A stretch of DNA of 64,000 bases from Tiliqua scincoides (lineage: Eukaryota; Chordata; Lepidosauria; Squamata; Scincidae). The position numbers and the translations under genes are program-made. Shown here in pieces: positions 31,001 to 38,791 of the stretch; the first letter of the stretch is position 1; each line of letters starts with the position of its first letter. The stretch covers positions 96,439,659 through 96,503,658 of the forward strand of contig NC_089822.1 of the NCBI RefSeq assembly GCF_035046505.1, in the 5' to 3' direction. The notes beneath the pieces are model-generated. The model made no database searches, was not told the origin of the DNA, and was given only the letters and a program-made list of their open reading frames with translations.

Positions 31001-34000
31001 AGAGATCATTGCAGGATGCTTGATTGGCTGGGCATGTTGGTGCCCCACAGCAACCAAGTGTTCCCTGAAACACAGCCAAATGTCCGCTGTAGCTGCAGAC
31101 TAAGGAATGATTAGCAATGGGGGCAAACAGCTCACTGCAAAAAAAAAAAATCCAAGGATTCCCTGGAGCACCATTTCAAAACACTGAATTCAGACACAGA
31201 AAAAGGGGGTTTCTGATCCCACAGTATTGAATTATAGTATTAAGGTGGCTCAAAATATTTTTGAATATAAAGCCATCCATGGCTTAAGTCCAGAATTATT
31301 ACAATGCACCTTACTTTACTGCAAGGTCGACTGGCGCTTCTATGCTTCAGTGCAACATGCTAGCTCACAATAAGGCTGCATGTGAGCACAGATCTCAGTA
31401 GCAAAACCACAACTGCGGAACAGCCTCCCCTAATGAAGCCTGCTAGGCCCTCACTCTTCTCAGGCACAGGTCAAAAGCCTCTTTTCTAGGCTTTTAGAAG
31501 TTAATGCTGCTGGGGCTGTCATTATAGCACTGGGTTCATTCTACTGGTGGTTCCCCCTTCCCAAGTTACACTGCTTGGGGGGGGACCTGCAGGAAAGAAT
31601 TTGCATAAGTGAAAGCAGCACAAGCATTTAAGCATATGCTATTATTCAGAATGCAATAAATTAGCATTCCTTAAATGCATCCAGATGTACATCTGTCCCA
31701 CCACCAGAGATTTCTTAAAAAACAAAGAGAGAAGACATCCCAATTCCCAAGAACCACATTTAAACTGAACACACATTTTATTCACATTTTACCTCTAAAA
31801 AATGGATAACAGTTCAAACACACAACATCAAAACCTACCAGCATCAGCTGCCACCACCCCCCCACCCCGCAGCCTCAAATCCAGAAAAATAAGGCAGCTT
31901 TGAGGCATCAGCAATGATAATGAAAACCATCTTAGCTTTGGGGTGGGATGATCCACAACTATGATGCCATCACAGAGAATGCCCCTCTCTGATCACTGCC
32001 CTCCAAGCCTCAGGTTGCATCAGATTCAAGCTGATCTCAGCAAGGTCATTTCATACAGAGGGAGGTGGCCCTATAAGTACCTTGGTCCCAAGCCTGATAC
32101 ACCTTTAAAGGTAATCAGCATCCCTTTGAACTGCACCTGGAAGTGAGCTGGAAGCTACATGTTTCCATCAAGTTTAAAGGGGCTTCCTCCCAGATAAGTG
32201 TGCACAGGAGAGAAGCCAACCACAATAATACTGCTCATGGTTTGTTAAAAGTGTTAGTGTTATAAACTTAATAGTTTACCAACTCTATTGTTTGTGTTAT
32301 AAACTCACAAAAGAAAACCCATTTAAAGTCATATCCATTTCTGAAGATTTGGCAAAGGATTTCTTAGGAGTTAATCCAAGGAAGGCTACATATCAGTTTG
32401 TCGTGTCTTCCGTTGCAAAAACCAGACAATAGTAGCATGAAAGATATCTCCAGTGTTCTGCAACAGACTGGTATCACTACATTGCTATTTCCTGGCTTTA
32501 AAGGAGCAGCTGGATGGGTGGGGGTCATCTGGTCAAGGGCCAGAGTGCAAGTCAGCACCAAGCTCTGAAATGTTAGCAGCAAACAAAGTGCCAAAACCAG
32601 GTTTTCCAAGAAGACATTTCAAAACCACTGAACAAGGAAATAACATGCATCTCAAACATCCTCTTCCCACCAACTTCTAAACTCTCAAATCCTTGGCATT
32701 AAGTCTACAGTTCTATAAGGTTAACAGCCTTCAGTCCTTTAATTTGAAAAAACTTCTTTGTATTGTGCAGAACTATAGAATTTTGAAATGTTTTGTTTGG
32801 CTCCTTTTCTCCTTACCAAGCGCATTCCTAGTCCTGGGGCAAAGTGCATTCAATGCTAAGAGGGACACAACACCTTCCTGCATAGACAGAAAACATAGAT
32901 TTTTGATCATGCAGGCCTCCCTAAGGTCTAGCAACACATGATGATAAATTAGGTCATGGACAAAACACTGTACACAAAGGCAGATCCATCTGTCTAAACC
33001 AGCAGTCGCCAAACTCACAACCTCTGTGTACCAAAAAATCAGTTCCCATTCAAACCAGAGCTTACAGTTCCACCTCCGCATTGTGTTCTTTCCCAGTAGA
33101 ACTGGGCACCAGGATGCTCTGTAAACCGCTTTGTGAACTTTCCGTTGAATAGTGGTATATAAATACTATTAATAATAATGCTCTGGGCAGATGCATATGT
33201 TATCCGGTATCCCAGACAACTGTGCAACAAGACGTCCAGGCAGATACGACTGCCCCAGTGCCCAGATCTACTGGAAAAGAATATGGTGTGAACGGTAAGC
33301 TTTGCTCACAGCACAGAGGGCTTCCCCCAAATCCCAGATCTGGGCCCTGGCTCAGAGTTTGGAGGAGACTGATCTAAACTATGAACCTGCCCAAATTAGA
33401 TTATGAATTGTAGGGAGACAAAAAAGTCACAGTTTAAGAACAAGAGGCATACAAGATGGGGTAGTATATTCTCCCTCTCCTAGGTTTTGCCCCCTCTCAG
33501 AACCAAAACTATACTAAATACACACTTTACCCTTTAAGCATTTTTTAAAAATATAGACCAGGACCATTGGGAGGGAAAACAGGCTCCCTACCCTGCCTTG
33601 TAGTCCCAATCTAGACTGTTCCCCTCTCAGCCTCACATAGCTTCCAACAGCACCAAGGAGAGCTTCCCTTTCCAGGAAAAGCAGCTGCAGGAAAGATCCC
33701 AATTTCAAACATGGCAAGCTGAAAGATTAAAGTCATCTCCTTCTCTTCCTCATATCAGAGACCTAATCCCGTTTGCTGACCCAGCTAGCTCTCATCTACA
33801 AAAAACATGCTCAAAATGCATATGGGACAAACCACACATTATAACAGTTTGGTCTTCAGTCTGCCCTTCAATATTACTTTTTTTGTCAAGTTGGGCTACA
33901 GTATCAAAGTAAGGAGAACAGCACCTAGGAGAAGAACTGCAGGGTCAATAGCACTTCTTGCCAAGATACCAGGCTGTTGCTGCCACCTTACAATACACAG

Positions 34001-37000
34001 AGACTAGTACAGTGTAGTTTCTGATCTTGACAGAATGAATGTTGAGGCCTACCATGTCACTGTAAATTTAATGCATCTGACTGCCCTGACCAGAAGTGTA
34101 GCAAAACCTAGAATACACAAGGCCCATTTCAAGAGTGCACCAATGTGAAACCTACACAGAGATGTAGCTGTTCTAAGGCACGACAGACCCCAATAGTCAT
34201 GTTGCCAAAGACACATATAGAAGTAGTCCTGGACAATTAGTGATTCTGTATTTCTGGAACTTTCATTTCCAGCCTAGATAAATGCTGCCGTTTTCCTCCT
34301 GAAGGAAGACAGCCAATATAACCTCCAATTTAACTGGAAACCCAGCAGTTTCAGAATGCCACTGCTCATTCAAACTTTTTCCCCCTGCACTTCTTCTTAA
34401 GTATACATGCTGTGTTTTCAGATTCTGGAGAGCGATAGGTCCAGAGTGAACTCGCACAATGAGCAAATTAGCTGAGGCTTTAGACAAAAAACCACTTTGG
34501 AAGACCAATTCACTTCTGTCTTTAAACATCTGCAAAGCAGCCAGTTGCTATCAAGAACAGCTGTGCTGTGCTTCTGATGAAAGCAATTGTGTGCCCTCTT
34601 TGCCATGAGGGCAACTCTGCTCAGATTTTGTTTAGTTTGCATGCTTATGGCAGCAGTTTCTCTGAACAGGCATATATTGTGGAAACAAAAAAGTCAACAG
34701 GAAGCCACTACACAGGGCATTATTGCTGAGGTTTTGATTTTTGTAAACTAGACGGTACACATGCAGGACAAGTGAGCTCAGCTACCTTGAACACCATCTG
34801 AGCAGACACAGCTAGAGATCATATTTTGGGTATCTGTAAGGATTTTTAAAATACTTTTTTCTAAGCCAACAACTCATTTCAGAGCAAGCTAGTATAGCAA
34901 GGGGCCAAGAATACAATCTGGGAAGACCCAGTTCAAAGTCTCCTGTTAACCACAAACTTGCTAGCCAACTCTAGGCAAACCCTTATATAGGTGGAGCCTC
35001 TTTATTCATGAAATTTTTATTCATGAATCTGGCTAAATGCGGGTCCCCAGGACCTGAGCAGAGTCAGACTTGGCCCCACCTGAACCCTCCAGAGGAGACA
35101 GGAGCTGTTACAGTCACCTCCAGAGGCAATTCTGAGCCCCGTGCAGGCTGCACACAGGCAAAAACTGGAAGAGCCTTTCTAGGACCGCCAGAGGTCTTTC
35201 TGAGGCTCATGGAGGCTGCGCACGGCCTCCACAGGCCTCAGAACAGCTCCAGACACGACCAGAGGAAGGTGTCAGCTGTGTTCGGAGCTGGGTGGACCCC
35301 AAATTTTGCATAACTTCATTTCATGCAAAATGTGGTATTTGCATGGGTTTCAGGAAGGGCACCCTCATGAATAACGAGGGTCCACCCATAGTTTTAGCAC
35401 CCACCCATACACAGATGATCACACTTAAGTATTTTCAGAATGCTTCACATACAAGGCAGTCATACTGAACTGTGGTCTTATTGGGGTGTTGTACAAGATC
35501 TAAGATTGTGCATATAAGGCACTCTAAACATCTGAAATTATATTAAAAGGGATCATCACAAACATGATTAAACAGTTCCATGTTGCTGGCTATACCAGAG
35601 ACAAAACAGGATGGTCATTTCCATCTTACCCTACTTATAAGCTCCTAAAGGTTCCCTGATGGTGACAGAACACTGGATTACAAAGTAAGCAGCCTTTGGT
35701 CTGATTAATGAAGTAAATTCTTACTGAAAATCTCCTCCACTAAGACAACACAGGTGGGGTAGGAAACAATATAGAAATAGAATTTGGGGAGCAGGAAAAA
35801 AACAAGGATTACAGTTTAAATCTCATACACTCTTTGCTCAGAAGTAAGTGCCACTGTACTCAATGGAGTTTACTCCCAGGAAACATGCACAAGATAGCCC
35901 TTGTGATAAGAAAAGAAAAAAGATGTCACCTGTCATACAAGGTATCCCTTCCTCACAAACTCTCCTTGTCACAGATCCACTTTGAAGCCCCATCACGCTG
36001 TCTTCTTCATGGCTTGGTTTAGGGCCAGGCTTGCACAGAGCAGAATGAGGCAGCAGATTTTTTTTTGTTTTGTTTTCCACTAATGGGCAGCAAATGCCCA
36101 AATGCTCAATCCTATCCAACTTTCCAGCACTGGTGAAGCCATGCCAATGGGGCACATGCTGCATCCTGTGGTAGCGGGTCCACCATAGTAGCCTCCTCCA
36201 GGTAAGGGGATGTTTGTTCCCTTTCCTTGGGGTGGCACTGCAGCTGCACCAGCACTGAAAATTGGACAAGATTGGGCTTAATTCAGTTGCATTTGCACCA
36301 TGGGGGCAGACAGTCTGAGTTTTCTGGCTCAGGCACTAAATGTCTTAGGCCAGCATTTGTCCCCCACTGTACCACTTTGTATGGTCCGGTTATTGGAAGT
36401 AACCAGTGATGATGTCATCGCTGGTTACCACTGGATTGGGATGCCAGGCACAACATGACAAACACTGGTAAGAGCCTCTGGGTGGACAGGAGAGCATAAA
36501 AAGTTCACACTTAAGCTCTGCCAGCCAAGACAACCAGAGCCTCCTATGGCTTTTTGTCATGTTGCATTGCTGGTCTCGCTGGCAGGTGTTGTGGGGTCTG
36601 AGGGGGAGAGTCCCATGAGCACCCTGGGCAGCACCAGAGAGGCAGGCCAGCACCCCAGGCAGCACCAGAGGGGCAGGCTGCACTGCTCCCACACAGAAGT
36701 GTGTCACTCCTTTAATGAGGAAGGGGCATGACTGTGGCACTGGGGAGGGCAGGAGACGCTTCCCAGGCGCCACCACCTCAGGGCACCGTCCTGCCCTGCA
36801 AGGAAAGCCCCCTGTAGCAGGTGGGGCGGGGGCAGTGACAACCCAGCCAGTAACAGCAGCACCTCCTGACAGGCAGCACCACAGCCGAGCAGGCTCCGTG
36901 GGGGGGGGCTCAGCCCCAGAGCGCAGCTGCGACGGCCCCTTCGCACGTGCGGGGCGTCACGTGAGCGGCGAGCACGCGACGCGGCCCCCCCTTACCCGCC

Positions 37001-37197
37001 GAGAGCCCCTCCTGGCCCTGCAGCGCGGCCGGCACCTCGCCGTTCTCCAGGATGTTGTAGCCATCGTCGTTCTCGATGCCCGCGATCTCGTTCTCCTGCT
37101 GGGCCAGGAAGGCGGCGGCCGGGTCCTCCTCGCCGCCGCCCAGCGCTCCGTTGCCCGCCGCCGGCTGCGGCGCGCCGAAGAGATCGAACTCGGCCAT
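9860..37197 (-). CDS. CLTA: CLTA, clathrin light chain A (complete, seven coding exons)
   Basis: CLTA is a regulatory subunit of the clathrin coat. It binds the heavy chain through a central helix and tunes lattice assembly at the plasma membrane and trans-Golgi. The coding exons on the minus strand are 36996-37197, 24786-24823, 21979-22096, 20496-20607, 14068-14121, 11183-11218 and 9860-10031. They join in frame to 243 residues, or 213 when the 54- and 36-bp exons are skipped, against 248 and 218 in human. Residues 23-44 hold the invariant block EEDPAAAFLAQQ...AGIEND that binds HIP-family proteins. The central part is rich in E, K and W, as in the heavy-chain-binding helix, and the end is ISLKQAPLVR. 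All sites are GT-AG. The start is the ATG at 37197 (MAEFDLFG), matching the family. The gene is intact, TATA-less and convergent with GNE. Confidence 0.98.
10153..10287. repeat. Fold-back: 34-bp inverted repeat with 67-bp loop
   Basis: The left arm, 10153-10186, and right arm, 10254-10287, are reverse complements with about three mismatches over 34 bp; the core is CTCTCAACAGGTGAG. The loop holds a short direct repeat of 'tgctatgagtag'. It lies in the last CLTA intron, about 120 bp before the terminal exon. It could be a small fold-back transposon or a local inversion. Confidence 0.7.
11183..11218 (-). CDS. CLTA: CLTA neuron-specific exon (36 bp)
   Basis: This short exon encodes TNINHPCYSLEQ with split codons at both ends (Val before, Gln after). 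It has a pyrimidine-rich tract and TTTAAG acceptor, and a weak GTTAAG donor. The residues equal those of the alternative exon of mammalian CLTA that is included in neurons. The weak donor fits regulated inclusion. Confidence 0.92.
11524..12394 (-). mobile_element. CR1/L3-like LINE 3' end with partial RT-ORF C-terminus
   Basis: A 228-residue open frame on the minus strand runs from 12394 to 11708. It contains SMVRPHLEYCVQFWSPHLRK, GLFSLEKRRLRGDMIETYK and QWNSLPQDVVTA, typical of the end of CR1-clade reverse transcriptase ORFs. The 3' UTR follows to about 11524, ending in 'aagctggactagatggg' and repeated 'cttatg' units. It is a 5'-truncated insertion in the CLTA intron, in the same direction as CLTA. 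The open frame suggests a fairly young copy. The copy at 28035-28775 is the same family. Confidence 0.88.
12400..14067. other. CLTA intron, no feature recognised
   Basis: The stretch between the LINE and the 54-bp neuronal exon shows no exon, clear transposon termini or RNA gene. Short ORFs on both strands have no recognisable motif. Confidence 0.3.
14068..14121 (-). CDS. CLTA: CLTA neuron-specific exon (54 bp)
   Basis: This exon encodes VADEAFYKQPFADVIGY plus the first two bases of the next Val. The acceptor is CACTCAG and the donor GTATGT. It matches the first of the two neuron-specific exons of mammalian CLTA. With the 36-bp exon it adds 30 residues before the C-terminal exon. Confidence 0.94.
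14533..14960 (-). mobile_element. Sauria-type SINE
   Basis: Read on the minus strand it starts GGTCTGGTCTAGAGG, has a tRNA-like B box around CCAGTTCGAGGAC, a long unique middle, and ends in the BovB-like tail 'aaggcggtatataaatac' followed by (AAT)n. The same unit is at 48271-48628 (minus) and 54885-55313 (plus). This architecture is that of Sauria SINEs, known from lizards and snakes. Confidence 0.85.
15153..15314. mobile_element. Short hAT element
   Basis: Its ends are TAGTGGTTCCCAAACTG and CAGTTTGGGAACCACTA, a near-perfect inverted repeat of hAT type. The flanking 8-mers (ccttaagg and ccaaggac) match poorly, so the target duplication has decayed or the borders are a base or two off. Confidence 0.7.
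15355..15684. mobile_element. Short hAT element
   Basis: The termini are CAGTCTTTCCCAAACT and AATTTGGGAACCACTG. The flanks aactagta and atctagta match at six of eight positions. It is non-coding and lies in the CLTA intron. Confidence 0.7.
15714..16114. mobile_element. Short hAT element (CAGGGGTGTCC type)
   Basis: The termini are CAGGGGTGTCCCAACTTTTT and GGTTTGGACACCCGTG, with flanks taataagt and taatatgt matching at seven of eight positions. The inner sequence beginning GGCATGCAGGCCAC is a hAT-family hallmark. Confidence 0.75.
16226..18030. mobile_element. Non-autonomous hAT element, copy 1 (with nested insertion)
   Basis: The element is bounded by CAGTGTTATTCAAATTG and AAAGTTTGAGTACCACTG and flanked by a perfect 8-bp duplication, gcctagac (16218-16225 and 18031-18038). 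It is 1805 bp long, of which 439 bp (17342-17780) plus a duplicated TA is a later Tigger-like insertion. Without that it is 1364 bp, against 1362 bp for copy 2 at 57379-58740, to which it is very similar throughout. It encodes no transposase, has a G-run near 16726, and has a long A/T-rich 3' part. It also contains a copy of the short palindromic repeat. Confidence 0.93.
17342..17780. mobile_element. Tigger/pogo-like non-autonomous element nested in hAT copy 1
   Basis: It starts CAGGTCCAGCCTATTTATAC and ends CAGCCTG, with TA on each side (17340-17341 and 17781-17782). The matching hAT copy at about 58500 reads straight across this point with a single TA, so both the borders and the TA target duplication are directly visible. 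TA duplication is typical of the Tc1/mariner superfamily, and the 'CAGGTgnAGCCTATTTATCC' ends resemble Tigger elements. Confidence 0.88.
18239..18844. mobile_element. hAT element (CAGTGGCGTAGCTA type)
   Basis: The ends are CAGTGGCGTAGCTAATG and CAGCTATGCCACTG. The flanks cattgggc and tattgggt share six of eight bases. A second start-like block, cagtggcatagctaagg, lies inside at about 18413, so the unit may be two elements in tandem or one inserted in another. Confidence 0.72.
18974..19342. mobile_element. Tigger-like element, degraded
   Basis: The left side reads tataggtgtaccctgatacc, then 'cccccatggttaattgaaacc'-like steps; the right side is the approximate reverse complement ('aagtgaaaccacagatatgg', 'ggatatgggagcccc'). 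Such stepped inverted ends, rich in GGATA and AAACCA, are typical of Tigger elements. The borders are approximate. Confidence 0.6.
20496..20607 (-). CDS. CLTA: CLTA coding exon, central helix
   Basis: The exon encodes DANSRKQEAEWKEKAVKEL and on to LQKTKANN, then two bases of the next codon. The acceptor is TTTTTTAG and the donor GTAAG. The charged, Trp-bearing helix is part of the clathrin heavy-chain-binding region. Confidence 0.96.
21979..22096 (-). CDS. CLTA: CLTA coding exon, start of helical region
   Basis: The exon encodes ESNGPTDCYAAISQADRL through REEQQERLEVL, ending with the first base of Asp. The acceptor is GGTTAAG, an AAG rather than the usual CAG or TAG, and the donor is GTAAGA. 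The residues align without gaps to human CLTA. Confidence 0.96.
22199..22499. mobile_element. Tigger-like element, degraded
   Basis: The left end is tacaggggggcccctgtatcc and the right side is roughly its inverse (catggatatgggggcatgccc). The internal pattern matches the element at 18974-19342. The 3' border is approximate. Confidence 0.55.
22805..22903 (+). mobile_element. 3' tail fragment of CR1/L3-like LINE
   Basis: This piece, with aagctggactagatgggcc and ggcctgattcagtgggg, matches the 3' UTR of the LINE copies at 11524-12394 and 28035-28775. Only about 100 bp remain. Confidence 0.8.
23316..23785 (+). mobile_element. Unclassified ~470-bp retrotransposon-like repeat U1, full-length copy
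   Basis: It is flanked by a perfect 9-bp duplication, aagtgtata (23307-23315 and 23786-23794). Its length and both ends match the copy at 3489-3956. The 5' hairpin is conserved: GGCTGT (23355-23360) with ACAGCC (23383-23388), and GTCG (23365-23368) with CGAC (23376-23379). The first 12 bases, GCCCCTAGGGGC, are self-complementary. Confidence 0.78.
24016..24090. mobile_element. Tigger-like end fragment
   Basis: The sequence tatagtcaatcctcattatc followed by 'cgcc...tgtggattcatttaacc' resembles the left end of Tigger elements. No matching right end was found. Confidence 0.4.
24786..24823 (-). CDS. CLTA: CLTA second coding exon (38 bp)
   Basis: This very short exon completes Asp from exon 1 and encodes TIDGVTNGDIYQ. 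The acceptor is TTCTGCAG and the donor GTAAAT. The human counterpart reads DGVMNGEYYQ in the same place. Confidence 0.93.
24824..26034. other. CLTA first intron, near exon 2
   Basis: No exon or clear transposon termini are seen. A run of 18 A lies near 25405-25422. Confidence 0.3.
26035..26248. mobile_element. Short Tigger-like element
   Basis: It starts CAGTGGGCCATCAGTATCC and ends GATAAGGACATACTG, an imperfect inverted repeat, with TA on both sides (26033-26034 and 26249-26250). It is 214 bp long and non-coding. The ends resemble the CAGTnGnCC..TATCC pattern of Tigger families. Confidence 0.75.
28035..28775 (+). mobile_element. CR1/L3-like LINE 3' end
   Basis: This is the plus-strand counterpart of the copy at 11524-12394. 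It shows KTANIIMSLYKSMVRPHLEY, then, after one shift of frame, GLFSLEKRRLRGDMIETYK and MWNSLPQDVVTASGLDAFKR, and a 3' UTR ending near 28775 in 'ggggctgttcttatgttc'. It is 5'-truncated and lies antisense to CLTA in its first intron. The single frame break makes it more decayed than the other copy. Confidence 0.88.
29897..30316. mobile_element. Possible Tigger2/MER2-like element
   Basis: The left side, TACAGGTCAAGTATTCCTTG, and the phrases 'gcgttttggattt' and 'ggattttggagtatttcag' match the style of elements beginning CAGGTTGAGTATCCC. The right end is poorly defined because a hAT element starts at 30322. Confidence 0.5.
30322..30510. mobile_element. Short hAT element
   Basis: Its ends are CAGTGGTTCCCAAACTG and AAGTTTGGGAACCACTG. 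The flanks gcctatag and acctatag differ at one base. It is 189 bp long and non-coding. Confidence 0.85.
31225..31560 (+). mobile_element. L2-like LINE C-terminal fragment, old
   Basis: A decayed plus-strand frame reads EYKAIHGLSPELLQC, then 'PQLRNSLP' and 'SQAQVKSLFSRLL', in the order of the L2 ORF2 C-terminus (YKALHGL, APRLWNSLP, FKRRLKTHLF). It has many changes and is an ancient copy. Confidence 0.55.
33000..33371. mobile_element. hAT element with a nested tail-like repeat
   Basis: The ends are CAGCAGTCGCCAAACTC and GAGTTTGGAGGAGACTG. The flanks gtctaaac and atctaaac differ at one base. Within it, 33110-33182 has the sequence 'ctgtaaaccgctttgtgaac' and 'agtggtatataaatac', the BovB/SINE-type tail followed by (AAT)n, either part of the element or a nested insertion. 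Confidence 0.8.
33372..34987. other. CLTA first intron, no feature recognised
   Basis: No exon, transposon termini or RNA gene was recognised in this stretch. Confidence 0.3.
34988..35388. mobile_element. Tigger-like element
   Basis: The left end is TAGGTGGAGCCTCTTTATTC and the right end the inverse of GGGTGGACCCTCGTTATTC, with TA on both sides (34986-34987 and 35389-35390). It relates to the elements at 17342-17780 and 62932-63710. The left CA has probably become TA. Confidence 0.75.
35838..35900 (-). repeat. Short palindromic repeat, single copy
   Basis: A copy of the ~75-bp repeat in reverse orientation, with 'cagaagtaagtgccactg' and 'caatggagtttactcccagg'. Its two halves are inverted around the centre. 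Confidence 0.7.
36104..36278. mobile_element. Short element with CAATCCTATCC inverted ends, copy A
   Basis: It begins 'gctcaatcctatccaacttt' 'ccagcac' and ends with the near-inverse 'ccagcactg...ttggacaagattgggc'. The inside ('catcctgtggt', 'ttgttcccttt', 'ttggggtggcactgcagctgc') matches the element at 56424-56593. Such short inverted-end units look like MITEs; the superfamily is unknown. Confidence 0.6.
36996..37197 (-). CDS. CLTA: CLTA first coding exon
   Basis: The ATG (37195-37197 on the complement) starts MAEFDLFGAPQPAAG, and the exon ends ...EGLSA plus one base. The donor is GTAAGG. The start is chosen because MAE.D.FGAP matches the family; the frame stays open only eight codons further upstream, from an ATG lacking family similarity. 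Residues 23-44 hold the conserved light-chain signature. The exon is very GC-rich. Confidence 0.96.
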
Positions 37198-37560
37198 GGG
37201 GGGAGGGGCCAACGGACACAACGGTCACCAGAGGAGAGCAGAGAGCGACGACTCCGGTCCGCCAACCGCCACAACCAGCCGACACTTCCGGCCTCCTCGA
37301 ACTACTCACTCAGGCAGTCGCCCCCTTTTTCTCCCCCAACACACAGTTCGCACGGAAAGAGTGACGCTGCAGATCCGCCAATTGGGTGAGCTCGAGAGAA
37401 CGTGGGCCAATCAGCGCGCAGGGGGGCGGGACTCAAAGTAGACCCAGATGAGCGGACACCCTCCACGTGACCCCCTCCCTCCCTCCTGCGCGCGCTGAAG
37501 AGGCGTTGTGGCCAATCCGCACGCATTCCATGCCTCTCCCCTCCCTCCCTCCGCTGACCA
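37198..37560 (-). promoter_or_regulatory. CLTA: CLTA CpG-rich promoter with CCAAT boxes
   Basis: The region upstream of the CLTA start is CpG-dense and lacks a TATA box. It has a palindromic CCAATTGG (37378-37385) and CCAAT motifs at 37407-37411 and 37512-37516, with a GGGCGGG near 37424. This is the layout of NF-Y/Sp1-driven housekeeping promoters. The start of transcription is not determined. Confidence 0.65.
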
Positions 37561-37644
37561 GCCCTCCATAGTCCACTGTGCCTGCAGGCCATGCTGGGGG
37601 GAAGGAGAGGGGGTGTGGTTTAAGGCTGGACTGGCAGGGAGTTC

Positions 37645-37920
37645 AGGCGGCAGTCCTGCACACTTTCCTGGGAGTGAGCCCCATTGACTTTCATGGGACT
37701 TCCTTCGGAGTAGACATGCATAGGGCTGGACTCTAAGGCTGCAGCCCTCTCTGCAATTTCCTGGGAGTAAGCCCCATTGACTAGGATGGGGCTTACTTCT
37801 GAGTAGACATGCATGGGTTGGGGCTCTGAGGCTGCAATCCCATCCACACTTTCCTGGGGGTAAGCCCCATTGACTACAATGGGACTTACTTCTGAGTAGA
37901 CAGGGATAGGCTTGTGCTCT
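37645..37920 (+). repeat. Tandem array of three short palindromic repeats
   Basis: Three head-to-tail units of about 90 bp begin near 37650, 37738 and 37829. Each has the core ctgggagtaagccccattga, its inverse TGGGACTTACTTCTGAGTAG, and a 'gacatgcat(a/g)gg' end. The two halves of each unit are inverted around a TTGAnt(a)n centre. The array lies 0.4 kb upstream of the CLTA start. Related single copies occur at 47850-47940, 49206-49270, 63399-63488 and inside both hAT copies. Confidence 0.85.
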
Positions 37921-38353
37921 CAGGCACTTCAGCTTTGAAACAGGGCACAAATTATTTTTTCTTAATACAGATTTCTTAATACATTCAATCCTGTGAATGC
38001 CTGAGACCCATTGAACTCAATGGAAATTCAGGTTTGCTTTCAATTACATTTGTAGATAGGATTGTTCTGCATATTGGCTGAAGGTGAGGTTAGAAAAGTG
38101 GTTCAATTATTAACTGGCAGTCCTATATAATAAGACTTGCTATTGAATTTAACGGGGCTTGCTTTTGGAGTAGATATGCAGTACGTAAAATAGCACTGTT
38201 AATCCATCATAGCAAAATTGTGTTCTTTCCTTTTATGGATCTGCTCCTCAATATCTGTCTAGTGTGGCTGTTGCTCGCTTCAGCTGATAACACCTTTCCT
38301 GGAAAAGAAAAACCCTGTCTTTGTTACACATGCCCTGAACCTTCCCATTTAGG

Positions 38354-38791
38354 GGCCCAGTCCTAACTGAGCCTAGCACCGGCGCTGGGTGTTGTGAAAG
38401 TAACGTAAAGTACATTTACAGCGCCAGCTCAGTGCCAGTCAGCACTGAGCTCAACAAAAGCACAATAAGGGCTCTGGGTGGCATTGGGGGCAGGGGGAGG
38501 CATTCCGGGGTGGGGGGAGGAACTGGGGCAGGAACGGGGTAGGACCAGCAGAGCCCACATCCTATGCTCCATATCAGGCTGAAAAACCCAACATGGAGCT
38601 CCTCCAATCTGTGCCAGCAAAATAGCTGGTGCAGAATAGAGGAGATCCACTGTGGCCCCTGCGCCCTTACTTGAGGGAAGGGGACAAAAGTCCTGTTCCC
38701 CCCAGGAGGCCTCCAGCAGTGCCACTGGATGCAGTAGTAGCTATTTCGGTGCCCCTGCACCGGATGGAGCCGTGAGAGATAGGATTGGTCT
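38354..38791. mobile_element. GC-rich MITE-like element with inverted CCAATCCTA-type ends
   Basis: It starts gggcccagtcctaac and ends 'gataggattggtct', near-inverse sequences. The interior is related to 44130-44420 (shared 'tgtgccagc', 'cccaacatggagct' and a late 'agcactggat' type block). No coding capacity. Confidence 0.5.

Noticed and set aside
36715-37389. A 224-codon open frame on the plus strand
   Set aside because: It runs antisense through CLTA exon 1 and its CpG island. High GC content lengthens chance frames, and the translation has no known motif.
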